A DNA stretch of 38,131 nucleotides from Stentor coeruleus (taxonomy: Eukaryota > Ciliophora > Heterotrichea > Heterotrichida > Stentoridae), in contig MPUH01000725.1 of NCBI GenBank assembly GCA_001970955.1, positions 1-38,131 of the forward strand, written 5' to 3'. Positions within the stretch are counted from its first letter, which is position 1. Each line of letters starts with the position of its first letter. Shown one piece after another: positions 27,778-36,190 of this stretch. The notes under the pieces are model-generated. The model was not told the DNA's origin and made no database searches. It saw only the letters and a program-made list of their open reading frames with translations. The position numbers were made by a program, and so were the translations under genes.

Positions 27778-28431
27778 ATGTCCCGCGTCGATAGTGACAA
27801 TTACGACAAAGCTGAAAGTAATTATAAAGGCATCGAAGACTCAGAAAATCTCTTTGAAGATTGGCTTAAGTCTTCACCAAACCCATCTCCTCAAAGAGCA
27901 TCAAGTATTCAAACCATCATTGTAAAAAGTGTTGCTCAAAGCTATCAAGATATGTTTAAGAATATTTATATAGAAGGAGGAGATTATGATTGTCATAGTT
28001 CTATTAGAGGTATTGAGAAATTTAATGGTTCAAATGCNTGTCATAGTTCTATTAGAGGTATTGAGAAATTTAATGGTTCAAATGCTCCATCAACTTCAAT
28101 GAGCTATGCAAGTCCTAAGCAAAATACAGGAAGTGTTATTGAGATTAAGGAACTTAGTAGAACATTTTATGGGTCAATTGTGGAACAAGCTCAGGAGTCA
28201 GGGGAAGATGAAGAGATTTTATTAGGTTATTGTGAGGTTTGTATGAAAAATACGTATCCGGTTGTGGGTGTTAGGTTGAAGGAAATGAGTTTTTGGGGAT
28301 CGATTAGGTATTTTATTGATAGTTTTAGTTGTTGTGCTGCTGGTGGGGAGATGAAAGAGTATCATGAAAGCGTTTATGTATGCCCGGTGTGTAAGAAGGA
28401 AATTGCCTTGAAAAAGATTATTAATAAATAA
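27778..28431 (+). CDS. LITAF-like zinc-ribbon protein
   Basis: After collapsing a 48-nt assembly duplication the protein is 201 aa. The N-terminal 125 residues are Ser/Asn-rich, acidic and probably disordered. The C-terminal part has a CxxC (YCEVCMKN), then an aromatic/hydrophobic stretch (FWGSIRYFIDSFSCCAAGG), then YVCPVCKKEIALKK. This is the split zinc-ribbon with a membrane-inserting hydrophobic centre seen in LITAF/SIMPLE proteins, which sit on late endosomal and lysosomal membranes. The usual HxCPxC has Tyr-Val before the CPxC, so the call is a likely homologue and not a certain one. It begins 41 bp after coiled-coil B. Sense composition swings from C16/G8 (27841-27900) to G21/C1 (28261-28320). 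Confidence 0.68.
   Translation: MSRVDSDNYDKAESNYKGIEDSENLFEDWLKSSPNPSPQRASSIQTIIVKSVAQSYQDMFKNIYIEGGDYDCHSSIRGIEKFNGSNXCHSSIRGIEKFNGSNAPSTSMSYASPKQNTGSVIEIKELSRTFYGSIVEQAQESGEDEEILLGYCEVCMKNTYPVVGVRLKEMSFWGSIRYFIDSFSCCAAGGEMKEYHESVYVCPVCKKEIALKKIINK
27991..28085. repeat. 47-bp direct duplication around N inside the LITAF-like gene
   Basis: Positions 27991-28037 and 28039-28085 are identical, with N at 28038. Total excess is 48 nt, so the frame survives but the assembled protein carries 16 spurious residues. Confidence 0.92.
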
Positions 28432-28687
28432 TTAAAAAGTTGAGGGTTGGTATTAGGGGCATTTTTGATTCAGTTTGTTGGATTTTTCACGTTTTTGACG
28501 TTTTTTTTTAGAAAATTATGGTTTTTGGAAATGCGAAATATATTTTTGTTGGGATATTTTAGATTAAAGGATTTTTGGTTTTAAATATGATTAGTTAGAA
28601 TATAAATGTTTGATTTGATGTTATATTCAGTATTAAAATTATTTATATATGAAAAATGATAAAATCTTATTATCTTTATAGATAAAA
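28432..28687. other. 3' flank of the LITAF-like gene
   Basis: The first 150 bp are G-rich on the + strand, as after other + genes. The final 60 bp drop to about 10% GC just before the GC-rich island. No CDS is seen. Confidence 0.5.
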
Positions 28688-28841
28688 ATCCACAGTAAAG
28701 TTAAAGTGGGTGATAGTTAAGGTGGCATGGTTTAAACCTTGTCCGATCGAGGTTTGTTTGTCCTACGATCTCTTTCTTTGGGCAGATTCGGTATGTTAAA
28801 CCACTCGTTGTCGCTGGTTATGTGACTTTTATCCACAGTAA
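28688..28841 (+). ncRNA. Candidate structured RNA gene (unidentified)
   Basis: A GC island (46% over 28721-28820 by hand count, against about 10% in the 60 bp to its left) has no ORF. A long-range 8-bp helix TGGTTTAA/TTAAACCA (28728-28735 with 28796-28803) encloses smaller helices such as GATCG/CGATC and CCGATC/GATTCGG. It is followed by a terminal hairpin GTCGC-7 nt-GTGAC (28810-28826) directly before TTTT (28827-28830), like a Pol III end. The word ATCCACAGTAA borders the island on both sides (28688-28698, 28831-28841). It does not match U1-U6, SRP, RNase P/MRP, U3 or a tRNA as far as I can judge, and I see no telomere-like template. Strand + is preferred because of the hairpin and T run. 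Confidence 0.4.
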
Positions 28842-28885
28842 GCATATCCAACCCTTATCAAAAATTTTAATACTATTTTCTAAAA

Positions 28886-29878
28886 TTAAATCAATAAATT
28901 TTTCTGCAAAATCACTCCAAATGCTCTCAAATACTGACTATAATCGCAAAAATAAAGTTTAAGTATATTTTTCGAATAGTAATTAAACGTGAATCTCATA
29001 AGTTTTTCAATACCTTCATTAAGAAACACGCTTCCAATCACAATCATTTTATTGACTTTCAAATCAAAACAGTGCATCCCAGCGATTTGACCCAAATTAA
29101 ACAACAACATAAACAACAACGATTTGGTCAGATCTTTTGAACTATAACTCGGATCATCTTTTAGTTTACCACATGTACTCGCAGTAAGTTTTTCAGGTAA
29201 AAACGAATACCTACATCCATAAATATCCCCAACAGTCATATCAACATTAGTCGAGTTCCCATCTAAAACATGGTCAAAAGTTGCATCAAATGAAGCATTT
29301 TCATCACTTTTTAGCAAAGCCCATATAGAATTCAGCCCCAAACAACTTCCTCCAATTTTCTCAAAGTTCACAGGCGATGTGACCAAATACATCGAAACTC
29401 CTGACTTAACATTTACTAACAAATAAGGATAAAATTCTTCAAAAGACGCAATTTTCCTCGCATAATCTTCTTGTCTAACAGTAACACTTCCATCAGGTAA
29501 AGGTGGATTTATCATATCATATTCATAAAAACTCATAGGACTTGATTGCCATAAAAAATTCAATGCTAAAGCTGTGTAATTAGATTTGCTTGACCTGGCG
29601 AAATCACAGTTAAAAATCTGAGGTAGGGTATCATAAAAACTATCATAGTTTATACCACAGACTATAATAGGAGTTATTGAAGAAGGGATTTGGGAATAGA
29701 TTTCTGAGGTTTTGAAATGATGGATTTCAGATTTTAAGTACCGGATGAAGTAAAATGTGCAGTTTTGTGGAGGGTAATGGAAGGACTTTGCGTTTTCGAA
29801 TGGTTTTTCTGGGCCATCGAGCTTTATTGTAATTTCAATAAATGCTACACCAATATCGCAAGCTACTGAATTGCCCAT
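28886..29878 (-). CDS. Degenerate type II pantothenate-kinase-like protein
   Basis: The protein is 330 aa, the size of a PANK catalytic core. Family landmarks in order: CDIGVAFIEI in place of DIGGTLVKL; PYLLVNVKSGVSMYLV (PANK: LVVNIGSGVSI); GGSCLGLNSIWALL (PANK: SLGGGTFLGL); VDMTVGDIYGC; SKDLTKSLLFML; NLGQIAGMHC; and YLRAFGVILQ near the C-terminus. The ATP-loop glycines are altered, and where PANKs have GGGAFKFE with the catalytic Glu, this protein has CGINYDSFYD. Enzyme activity in CoA synthesis is therefore doubtful and a pseudokinase-like role is inferred. It starts MGNSVAC, with Gly2 exposed for possible myristoylation. The intact frame argues against a pseudogene. Confidence 0.8.
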   Translation of the reverse strand: MGNSVACDIGVAFIEITIKLDGPEKPFENAKSFHYPPQNCTFYFIRYLKSEIHHFKTSEIYSQIPSSITPIIVCGINYDSFYDTLPQIFNCDFARSSKSNYTALALNFLWQSSPMSFYEYDMINPPLPDGSVTVRQEDYARKIASFEEFYPYLLVNVKSGVSMYLVTSPVNFEKIGGSCLGLNSIWALLKSDENASFDATFDHVLDGNSTNVDMTVGDIYGCRYSFLPEKLTASTCGKLKDDPSYSSKDLTKSLLFMLLFNLGQIAGMHCFDLKVNKMIVIGSVFLNEGIEKLMRFTFNYYSKNILKLYFCDYSQYLRAFGVILQKNLLI

Positions 29879-31263
29879 TATAAGAGTATTATGGAGGATT
29901 ATTTAGAAGCTGGATTTTTTTTGGTAAGATATTATGATGGTACTGCATAAAAGATTTGGTAATAGGGTTAGATTATAATGTGAATGAAAAAAATAATAGA
30001 TGGGATTAGGAATTATGTGTGAAAAGTGTGTGATTTTATATTAGGCATAAAGGATGTGGTATATAGTTTTATGTTTAACGTTATTTTTTATAACCAAATA
30101 GTATCATAATCAAATGCTTTATATACTTACTATTATAAAACATTTAAAGATATTATTAAATCCTTATTTTTCTTAAATAAAAACCAAAAAGTATTGTATA
30201 AACCTGAAAAGTTTATTTTTAATAATCTAAGTAACATATTTTAAAAACTATCAAATCCGAATTTAAAATTTTACCTTATAATTTAATTTTTATAGAACTC
30301 TTTTATATAAAAACTTAACCCTATCCAAAGATTTTCCTTTTATACCATTTTAATATTATTTTGTCATGGAATCATTTCTTCAAACAGGTATATTATTTTC
30401 TCGTATAGATAAATTAAGTATTCTCAAAAAAAACCATTTCAAAGCTCAAAGTCAAAAAATGAAATATACTTATTATATTATTTAGGAAAAAATCTATTAA
30501 ATCTAAATAACTTCAGTAATTTATAAATCTAAATACAAAACAACTAAAATAAAAAAAGAAATCTGTTGAATATTAGTAATACTTCAAAGTTTATCTCAAG
30601 TAGTTTTAAAAAAATGCCAATAAAAATAATGTCAAAATAAGACTTAGACTAAATTAAAAGAAAAATCTCCTTGAAAAAAGAAAAATTGAAAATCATTAAG
30701 TCTATGTGCTAAATAAGGATTAATCAGAGGCAAGGAAAATGGTGTAGGCAAAGTGTATATAAAATGAAATCAAATATTTAAGGAATTTTATTACAATTAT
30801 TATGTGGATTTGGAACTTTAACTTATATAATGTGACAGAATATATATTTAAAAAAAGTTTAATTAATTATAAGTTAGAATGCTAATTTTTTTTGAAATCA
30901 AAAGCAAATTTTTTGTATTTTTGAATAAATACTCAATGATATAGTAAGCTTTTTATAAATCACATGAGCATAAGACTGAAGATACGATTTTTATATTATA
31001 ACTAAGAACTATTTTAGCAGTAATATAAAGCAATAATCAGTTATCAAAATATTAAAAAAATACATCAAAAAGCAGTAATACAAAAATATGAAATAAAAAA
31101 AGTATCGGAAAAGCATTTTATAGTTCTTTATTATTATGTCTGAAGTCCTATTTTATAGAATAATTCTACCTATCATCTCTCACAATCTTCTCATATAAAA
31201 AGCCTTCTTAAAATCTCATTAACCTCACTATTTAATCTAAACTTCAATAAAATAAAATCATTA
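29879..31263. other. 1.4-kb gene-free stretch
   Basis: No convincing gene. The first 180 bp are G-rich on the + strand (upstream side of the minus-strand PANK-like gene). About 31140-31263 is C-rich (downstream side of CSN4). A 39-codon frame begins at 30366 (MESFLQTGILFSRI) but has no other support. Confidence 0.5.
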
Positions 31264-32430
31264 CTATAAACCGAATTGTATTTCCCTAACCACATCTTCA
31301 ACTGACTTACAAAGTAAATTAATCTGATTTTCCCATTCATTCAATCCTTCATTTTCCCCTTCAAACTCAGCAATACCACTTCTCTGATCCAACGAGGCCT
31401 TAATCCTCCCTTCCTGAACCATATCTGCCAAATACTTTTCAGTCTGTATCGAAGATACTTGTAAAACATCCCCAAGTTCATTAAACGTTAAATTTGTATA
31501 CAATTTCGATATTGCTATAATATTATGCTCAATCATCGCTGTCTCTAATACCGTCCTTCCACTACTCAAAAGGGCCTTATGATGATCTTGTAATTTTTCT
31601 GAGAATTTTTCCATATCAGGTTTTTTAATTATCCTCTGCATAAAAAGTTTCTCTAATATATCATAATTCTCTAAATGTGATGATCTCTCATCTTGATACA
31701 ATGTAGCAAGTAATCTTGATCTTTGTGGACCAGCTTTAGCTAATATCGCACATGTTATAGCACATTGAAGTAATTGTAATAAATCACTTTCCATTACACC
31801 ATATTTCCCTTCTTGTGATAATATATAATAATTCCTTGCAGCTTGAAGGAATTCTTTTTTGCTATCTAAAACCCTAGCATGACATACTTTATATCTGAGT
31901 TTTGCAGATATATCATTACAATTCTCTATTAATGCTCCTGCTCTAGAATTATATTGTTCAGCATAAGCACTTTCACCAAATTCTAAGTAGCATTCAGCGA
32001 TTTTTATATACCTATCGCATTTGTGATCTACTGTTAGAACTCGGCTTAAGGCATCAAAGTTAATTGCTGATAAAATTCTTGCTGCAGAAAGATAGTCTCT
32101 TTTAGCACAGTGTACGTCGTAGATTTGATCACGTATTTTAAGCTCTTCTTCTTCAAAAGAAGCGCTTTTTGGACTTATGGCTTCTAATGCATAACTACCA
32201 ATATCGAGCATAGAGTTATTGTTTAAAAGGTTCATTTTGTCAACAAACATAGTAAAAAGTTGTCTTGTATTTGCTAGATTTAGCTCGCTATTGATAAGTT
32301 GTGATAGAAATAAACGTGAAGCTTGAAGATTTTGAGCTTTAAAGATTTCTTGGATATAAACACGGCATGCATTCAGACGGGTGCTCTGGTCCTGGATACT
32401 TAAAAGGTCTTTAATCTTATCCCCAGCCAT
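31264..32430 (-). CDS. CSN4: COP9 signalosome subunit 4 (CSN4)
   Basis: The protein is 388 aa (human CSN4 is about 406). The N-terminal half is made of TPR-like helical pairs (DYLSAARILSAINFDALSRV, YIKIAECYLEFGESAYAEQY, ARVLDSKKEFLQAARNYY). The C-terminal PCI domain has the winged-helix part (TVLETAMIEHNIIAISKLYT, LTFNELGDVLQVSSIQTEKY, MVQEGRIKASLDQ) and ends in a long helix. CSN4 is a scaffold subunit of the COP9 signalosome, which removes NEDD8 from cullin-RING ubiquitin ligases. The related proteasome lid subunit Rpn5 also has this layout, but the AGPQRSRLLATLYQDERS segment points to CSN4. Nothing looks truncated. Confidence 0.9.
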   Translation of the reverse strand: MAGDKIKDLLSIQDQSTRLNACRVYIQEIFKAQNLQASRLFLSQLINSELNLANTRQLFTMFVDKMNLLNNNSMLDIGSYALEAISPKSASFEEEELKIRDQIYDVHCAKRDYLSAARILSAINFDALSRVLTVDHKCDRYIKIAECYLEFGESAYAEQYNSRAGALIENCNDISAKLRYKVCHARVLDSKKEFLQAARNYYILSQEGKYGVMESDLLQLLQCAITCAILAKAGPQRSRLLATLYQDERSSHLENYDILEKLFMQRIIKKPDMEKFSEKLQDHHKALLSSGRTVLETAMIEHNIIAISKLYTNLTFNELGDVLQVSSIQTEKYLADMVQEGRIKASLDQRSGIAEFEGENEGLNEWENQINLLCKSVEDVVREIQFGL

Positions 32431-32541
32431 TATTATAATATTAATGGAGTTTATCTTTGTGAGAGTTAGGTATTTTAAATCATAATCAATACATAATGTT
32501 ATATTATTGTGAATTTATATGCAATCAGCCTAGAAAAAAGG

Positions 32542-32546
32542 AAAAA
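32542..32546 (-). terminator. Pol III T5 terminator of tRNA-Ser
   Basis: Five T on the minus strand begin immediately after the discriminator base, as expected for RNA polymerase III termination. Confidence 0.85.
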
Positions 32547-32627
32547 CGACAGCAGTAGGATTCGAACCTACGCGGGAAATCCCAATAGATTTCTAGTCTA
32601 TCGCCTTAACCACTCGGCCATGCTGTC
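32547..32627 (-). tRNA. tRNA-Ser (anticodon AGA)
   Basis: The cloverleaf reads on the minus strand: acceptor GACAGCA/TGCTGTC with discriminator G, D arm GCC/GGC, anticodon stem ATAGA/TCTAT with loop CTAGAAA (AGA at 32592-32594), long variable arm GGGATTTCCC, and T arm GTAGG-TTCGAAT-CCTAC. The long variable arm and G73 are typical of serine tRNAs. There is no intron. A T5 Pol III stop follows at 32542-32546. It reads UCU, and UCC if A34 is converted to inosine. Confidence 0.96.
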
Positions 32628-32672
32628 TCTCATCTTAATCTTAGACATGATAATATAAATAATAAGATTTAT

Positions 32673-33077
32673 ATGTTTAGGAGCTTTGCTAGAAAATTTC
32701 CCACAAGGCCTAAAGATTGGAGTACTGTGTCTACACCTTTAACTAAGGAGTTTGAAAAATATATAGCAGAGCAAAAGGAATCTGGTAAAACAGAAGAACA
32801 AATAGAAAGTGAACTTGTCAGTCAAAGTGCTTTACAAAAAATAATTTTTGCTATGAAAACAGGCAAAGATATTGATTTGAACACACTAGATATTCACTTT
32901 AGTAAAGAACTTGAAGCACGTTTAGAAGAAAAATTTACTGGAGATCATGATTTAAAAATAATTCCAAATGAATTAAGAGAAATGCCTAGTGACATAGCAA
33001 GTAGGNTAATTCCAAATGAATTAAGAGAAATGCCTAGTGACATAGCAAGTAGGTTAGATAAACTTAAGAAAAAATAA
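32673..33077 (+). CDS. Small helical protein, possibly mitochondrial
   Basis: After collapsing a 48-nt assembly duplication the protein is 118 aa. The start MFRSFARKFPTRPKDW is basic, lacks acidic residues and could form an amphipathic mitochondrial presequence. The rest is charged and mostly helical (LTKEFEKYIAEQKESGKTEE, ELEARLEEKFTGDHDL), ending DIASRLDKLKKK. I do not recognise a family. It begins 45 bp after the 5' end of the tRNA-Ser gene on the other strand. The length and clean restoration of the frame after collapse support a real gene. Confidence 0.65.
   Translation: MFRSFARKFPTRPKDWSTVSTPLTKEFEKYIAEQKESGKTEEQIESELVSQSALQKIIFAMKTGKDIDLNTLDIHFSKELEARLEEKFTGDHDLKIIPNELREMPSDIASRXIPNELREMPSDIASRLDKLKKK
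32959..33053. repeat. 47-bp direct duplication around N inside the small helical protein gene
   Basis: Positions 32959-33005 and 33007-33053 are identical, with N at 33006. The 48-nt excess adds 16 spurious residues (the repeated IPNELREMPSDIASR) near the C-terminus. Confidence 0.92.
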
Positions 33078-33311
33078 CTGTTAGGGTAAATATAAGATAT
33101 GATTTTATTAAAATGTTTATGGGAGATATAAAATGTGCTTGAATATAAAATTGTGACTGAGCCTATTAATACAATAAATATTCGTCTCTAAAAAAATTCC
33201 TAAATTATATAAATATCATATTCAGCATCTCTAAGACTTAATTAAATCTAAATAACTCCCTTATTACAATTTTTCTATTAAACAACTTATTCTTATTAAA
33301 TTTAGATCATA

Positions 33312-34085
33312 TTAACCAGCATCTTGCTTCACTGGGCTAATAATAATCGGCTGGCTATATTCTTTTTCATTACCAGGTGAAGTGTCAAAATACCCTTTAT
33401 GCTTTTTAATATTTGGGAGCCTATTTCTATAATTGTCTGAACAAGGTATAATAAATTTATTACTTTTCCTGTATGAGTTATGAATAAAGTCAATATTATG
33501 TTCAGAGTAGGAAAAATTATCGCTTATTTCTCTAACATACCTAACAGTGTTATTTCTTTGAGGCAAAAGCTTCTTTTTTATTTTAGAATTTCCAGCTTTG
33601 CTTTGGTTATACCTTGAGGTTTCTTTTGGTGGTTTTAGAGAGGAAGTGATGAAAGTTAAGTTCATATCATGGCTATTGGATACACTTTTAAGATTTGAAA
33701 GCTGAACAAGGATGTTGCTGTATTTTTTTGGCTTAAAGTAGGTGTTACCCTGCTTACGGGCTACTGGGGTTGTTGATTTCGGCTTCAAATAGTTTTTTCT
33801 CATTTTCCTCTCACTCAAAGTGTGAAATTGGTTTAAAAGTTTGATTTTATCCTGTAGATTAGCTGCAACAATAGCATTTGGCATTAAAGATAGCTTATGA
33901 TGACTATTTACAGGAGTCTGATCTTTAAACACTTTATGATTAATCAATGACTGATCGTATAAATTTGGATCATGCATAGAATCATAAACATTGTTTAAAT
34001 GCTGTATATATGATCTAGCTTTACTATAAGCATTAAATCTTTGCTCAGTGATATGGTTCTTAGCAACAGCTCTCTGACTCATCAT
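33312..34085 (-). CDS. Basic hypothetical protein
   Basis: The protein is 257 aa and rich in Lys, Asn, Ser and Tyr. The first 60 residues look helical (MMSQRAVAKNHITEQRFNAY, YIQHLNNVYDSM). The middle is very basic (ERKMRKNYLKPKSTTPVARK, SKIKKKLLPQRNN) and the end is Pro/Ser-rich. No signal peptide, membrane segment or known domain is visible. The single long frame and its higher GC than the flanks support coding. A nuclear or microtubule-binding role would fit the charge, but nothing specific shows it. Confidence 0.65.
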   Translation of the reverse strand: MMSQRAVAKNHITEQRFNAYSKARSYIQHLNNVYDSMHDPNLYDQSLINHKVFKDQTPVNSHHKLSLMPNAIVAANLQDKIKLLNQFHTLSERKMRKNYLKPKSTTPVARKQGNTYFKPKKYSNILVQLSNLKSVSNSHDMNLTFITSSLKPPKETSRYNQSKAGNSKIKKKLLPQRNNTVRYVREISDNFSYSEHNIDFIHNSYRKSNKFIIPCSDNYRNRLPNIKKHKGYFDTSPGNEKEYSQPIIISPVKQDAG

Positions 34086-34769
34086 TTATTATTAATTTAA
34101 ACTTAGTTATTAAAAGTATTGCACCTTTAAAGAACTTTATTTTGTATAAACTCTTTTATTGGCAGCTATTTTAAAATAAGATAAAATATTGAAAATTTAT
34201 GATAGTTAAATATTCATATAAAATAGATAATATAACATAATTTTATTATTTAATAAAACTTCTTCAATTACTTATTCAATTTAAAAGCGCAAGCGTGTGT
34301 ACTTAGCATTTCAGTCCTTTTCATATGTTTTACACAATATATTTTTCCAAGTAAAAAATGACGGAAAATTATAGCAAAGTCAAATTTCCTCCTAAGCAAA
34401 TCCTTTCTAATACACTCCACTAATCAAAATGCCTAATTCCTCAAAAATTGCACTTCAACTATTGTATAAAAGCCATTTTCCATATATTTCTCCTATATAC
34501 AATCTAAATCCTTTATTTTTCAATCAAAACTTATCACTCTCTATTTTTAGTTATGCAAACTATCAACTCTTCACACAATCACTTATTTTTTATACACATT
34601 CCGGGAAAATTTTTAATTTTCCATACTCGTAAATTTAAATATTTTGTTTCCAAATCTCTTTTTCTTAATCCAATCGGCTACTTTTTACACATTTTTAAGC
34701 TTATTTTTCGATTTTCCTTACCTCTAAGCCTTTTATTATAATAACGTTCATTATCCACTAGTCAAATAA
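34086..34769. other. Intergenic stretch upstream of PCD
   Basis: This 684-bp stretch has only short overlapping + strand frames of about 60 codons (34429-34741) with Phe/Ile/Leu-biased, featureless content. About 34390-34740 is C-rich and G-poor on the + strand, as before other + genes. It should hold the promoters of both divergent genes. Confidence 0.5.
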
Positions 34770-35120
34770 ATGCTTATAATTTATTTAATGAAAGCTGCTC
34801 TAAGGCTTCACTCAACTTTACTTAATACAACTGAATGTTCACTGGCTAAATCAACTCTTCCCACATGGAATTTCGTTGAAAATAAGTCAGTACAAAAACA
34901 TTTCACCTTTAAAGATTTCAAAGAGGCTTGGGAATTTATGAAACTCACAGCCAAAGTAGCTGAACAGCACGATCACCACCCTGAGTGGACTAACGTCTTT
35001 AAAAGAGTTGAGGTCAGGCTTACTACGCATAGTGCCGGAGGACTTACTCTAAAGGATGTATGGCTTGCTAAATTTATGGATCAGGCCGAAAGCATAGTGA
35101 AGCACGAGCACGATGAATAA
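34770..35120 (+). CDS. Pterin-4a-carbinolamine dehydratase
   Basis: The protein is 116 aa, or 110 aa if Met7 (start 34788, MKAALRLHST) is used; the basic, hydroxylated N-terminus before the core could be an organelle-targeting extension. The core matches the PCD/DCoH family: FTFKDFKEAWEFMKLTAKVA, then the active-site signature EQHDHHPEW with paired His, then VEVRLTTHSAGGLTLKD, and a final helix. The enzyme dehydrates 4a-hydroxytetrahydrobiopterin formed by aromatic amino-acid hydroxylases and so regenerates the cofactor. The key His residues are present, so activity is expected. No other pterin gene lies in the window. Confidence 0.92.
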   Translation: MLIIYLMKAALRLHSTLLNTTECSLAKSTLPTWNFVENKSVQKHFTFKDFKEAWEFMKLTAKVAEQHDHHPEWTNVFKRVEVRLTTHSAGGLTLKDVWLAKFMDQAESIVKHEHDE

Positions 35121-35507
35121 ATTAACTAAAGATCATTACTTAAGTTGTGAATTTCACTTCTCGAACTTAGTTTATTACCCTTTTATCTTTTAATTCTCCT
35201 GGTAAATCCTTAGTCAAAAACTTCTCCCATGCAATTTTACGTTTTTTATAGTTTTTAGAAAGACTCTCGATTTCTAAAGATCAGATCTGCAAAGTGACTA
35301 TATGATCCTTCACTTTATAGCTTTTTTTTGATATTCGTTACGAAAATTTTTTGCGTGATTTGATGGGAGGAAGGTTATATACAAGTTCATAATTCTAAGA
35401 AAGTTTGAGGGATTTTAAGATACTAAGTGGGTTATAAGCAATAAACTTGCAATTTTTTGATAGAAAGCCACTTTATGGAGGTGAAGAAATTTTTTGACAA
35501 TTTTAGA

Positions 35508-35610
35508 ACTGGAGGATTAAAATAAAAATACGATTTTAGTAATAAATTCAACTTTTTANACTGGAGGATTAAAATAAAAATACGATTTTAGTAATAAATT
35601 CAACTTTTTA
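35508..35610. repeat. 51-bp direct duplication around N
   Basis: Positions 35508-35558 and 35560-35610 are identical, with N at 35559. It is non-coding, the same unmerged-overlap pattern as the other N sites. Confidence 0.9.
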
Positions 35611-36082
35611 TATGAATAAGTGAGGTAAAGGATAAAAGAAAACTATGATTTGTTGCTTATGAGATTTGGATAAACTGGTAAAAATGTAAGATGATTTTTA
35701 GTATGGAATAATATGAAGGATAGATTATATAATAAATGGATTTTTTAAGAAGTGAAATTAAGCATTAAAATTACTTTGTTTGTGTTGGGAAGAATAGGAG
35801 TTATCTTGAAGGTATTATTATTTTTTGATTAAGTGTTTAAAGAGTATTTTATAAATTATTGTAATTCAATTTTAGTTTGTGTATTTATTTTTTATGTAAA
35901 CCATGCTTAATTTATTGTTTATATAAACTCACAGAAGGATTTTATAATCAACATGAAATGAAATTCTATATACAACAAATACTTAATATACTTACTATAA
36001 AATCTACTGAGAAATCACATCACTAAAACTTTTATCAAATCTAAAATTCTTGAATACTATAATGATAGAAATATATAATTTT

Positions 36083-36126
36083 GTTAAAATCGGGACTTAG
36101 TTTGGTTATTAAGTCCCGATTTTAAC
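36083..36126. other. Perfect 17-bp inverted repeat with 10-nt loop
   Basis: GTTAAAATCGGGACTTA (36083-36099) is the exact reverse complement of 36110-36126, around the loop GTTTGGTTAT. It lies 65 bp beyond the 3' end of the minus-strand gene at 36191. There is no T run typical of a Pol III stop and no flanking target duplication is seen. It may be a 3'-UTR structure, a small-RNA precursor or part of an unknown RNA. Confidence 0.85.
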
Positions 36127-36190
36127 TTATAATTTTAACATTTTTAAGATTTTTAACTGATAAATTATGGTTTTACCATGTATTGGATTA

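Larger units (their letters stand above)
35121..36190. other. Convergent intergenic stretch with duplication and hairpin
   Basis: No CDS in 1070 bp. About 35380-35760 is G-rich on the + strand (downstream of PCD). It contains the 51-bp duplication at 35508-35610 and the perfect hairpin at 36083-36126. Confidence 0.55.

Noticed and set aside
29413..29428. Minus-strand GTAAATGTTAAGTCAG (16 nt) in the PANK-like gene.
   Set aside because: Removing it would shift the frame in the conserved LVN-x2-SGVS region, so it is coding.
30366..30485. 39-codon frame MESFLQTGILFSRI...
   Set aside because: Short, isolated, no composition change and no homology that I recognise.
34429..34741. Two overlapping + strand frames of 62-67 codons upstream of the dehydratase.
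   Set aside because: They overlap in different frames in a C-rich, G-poor promoter-like region, have no intron joining them and no protein features.
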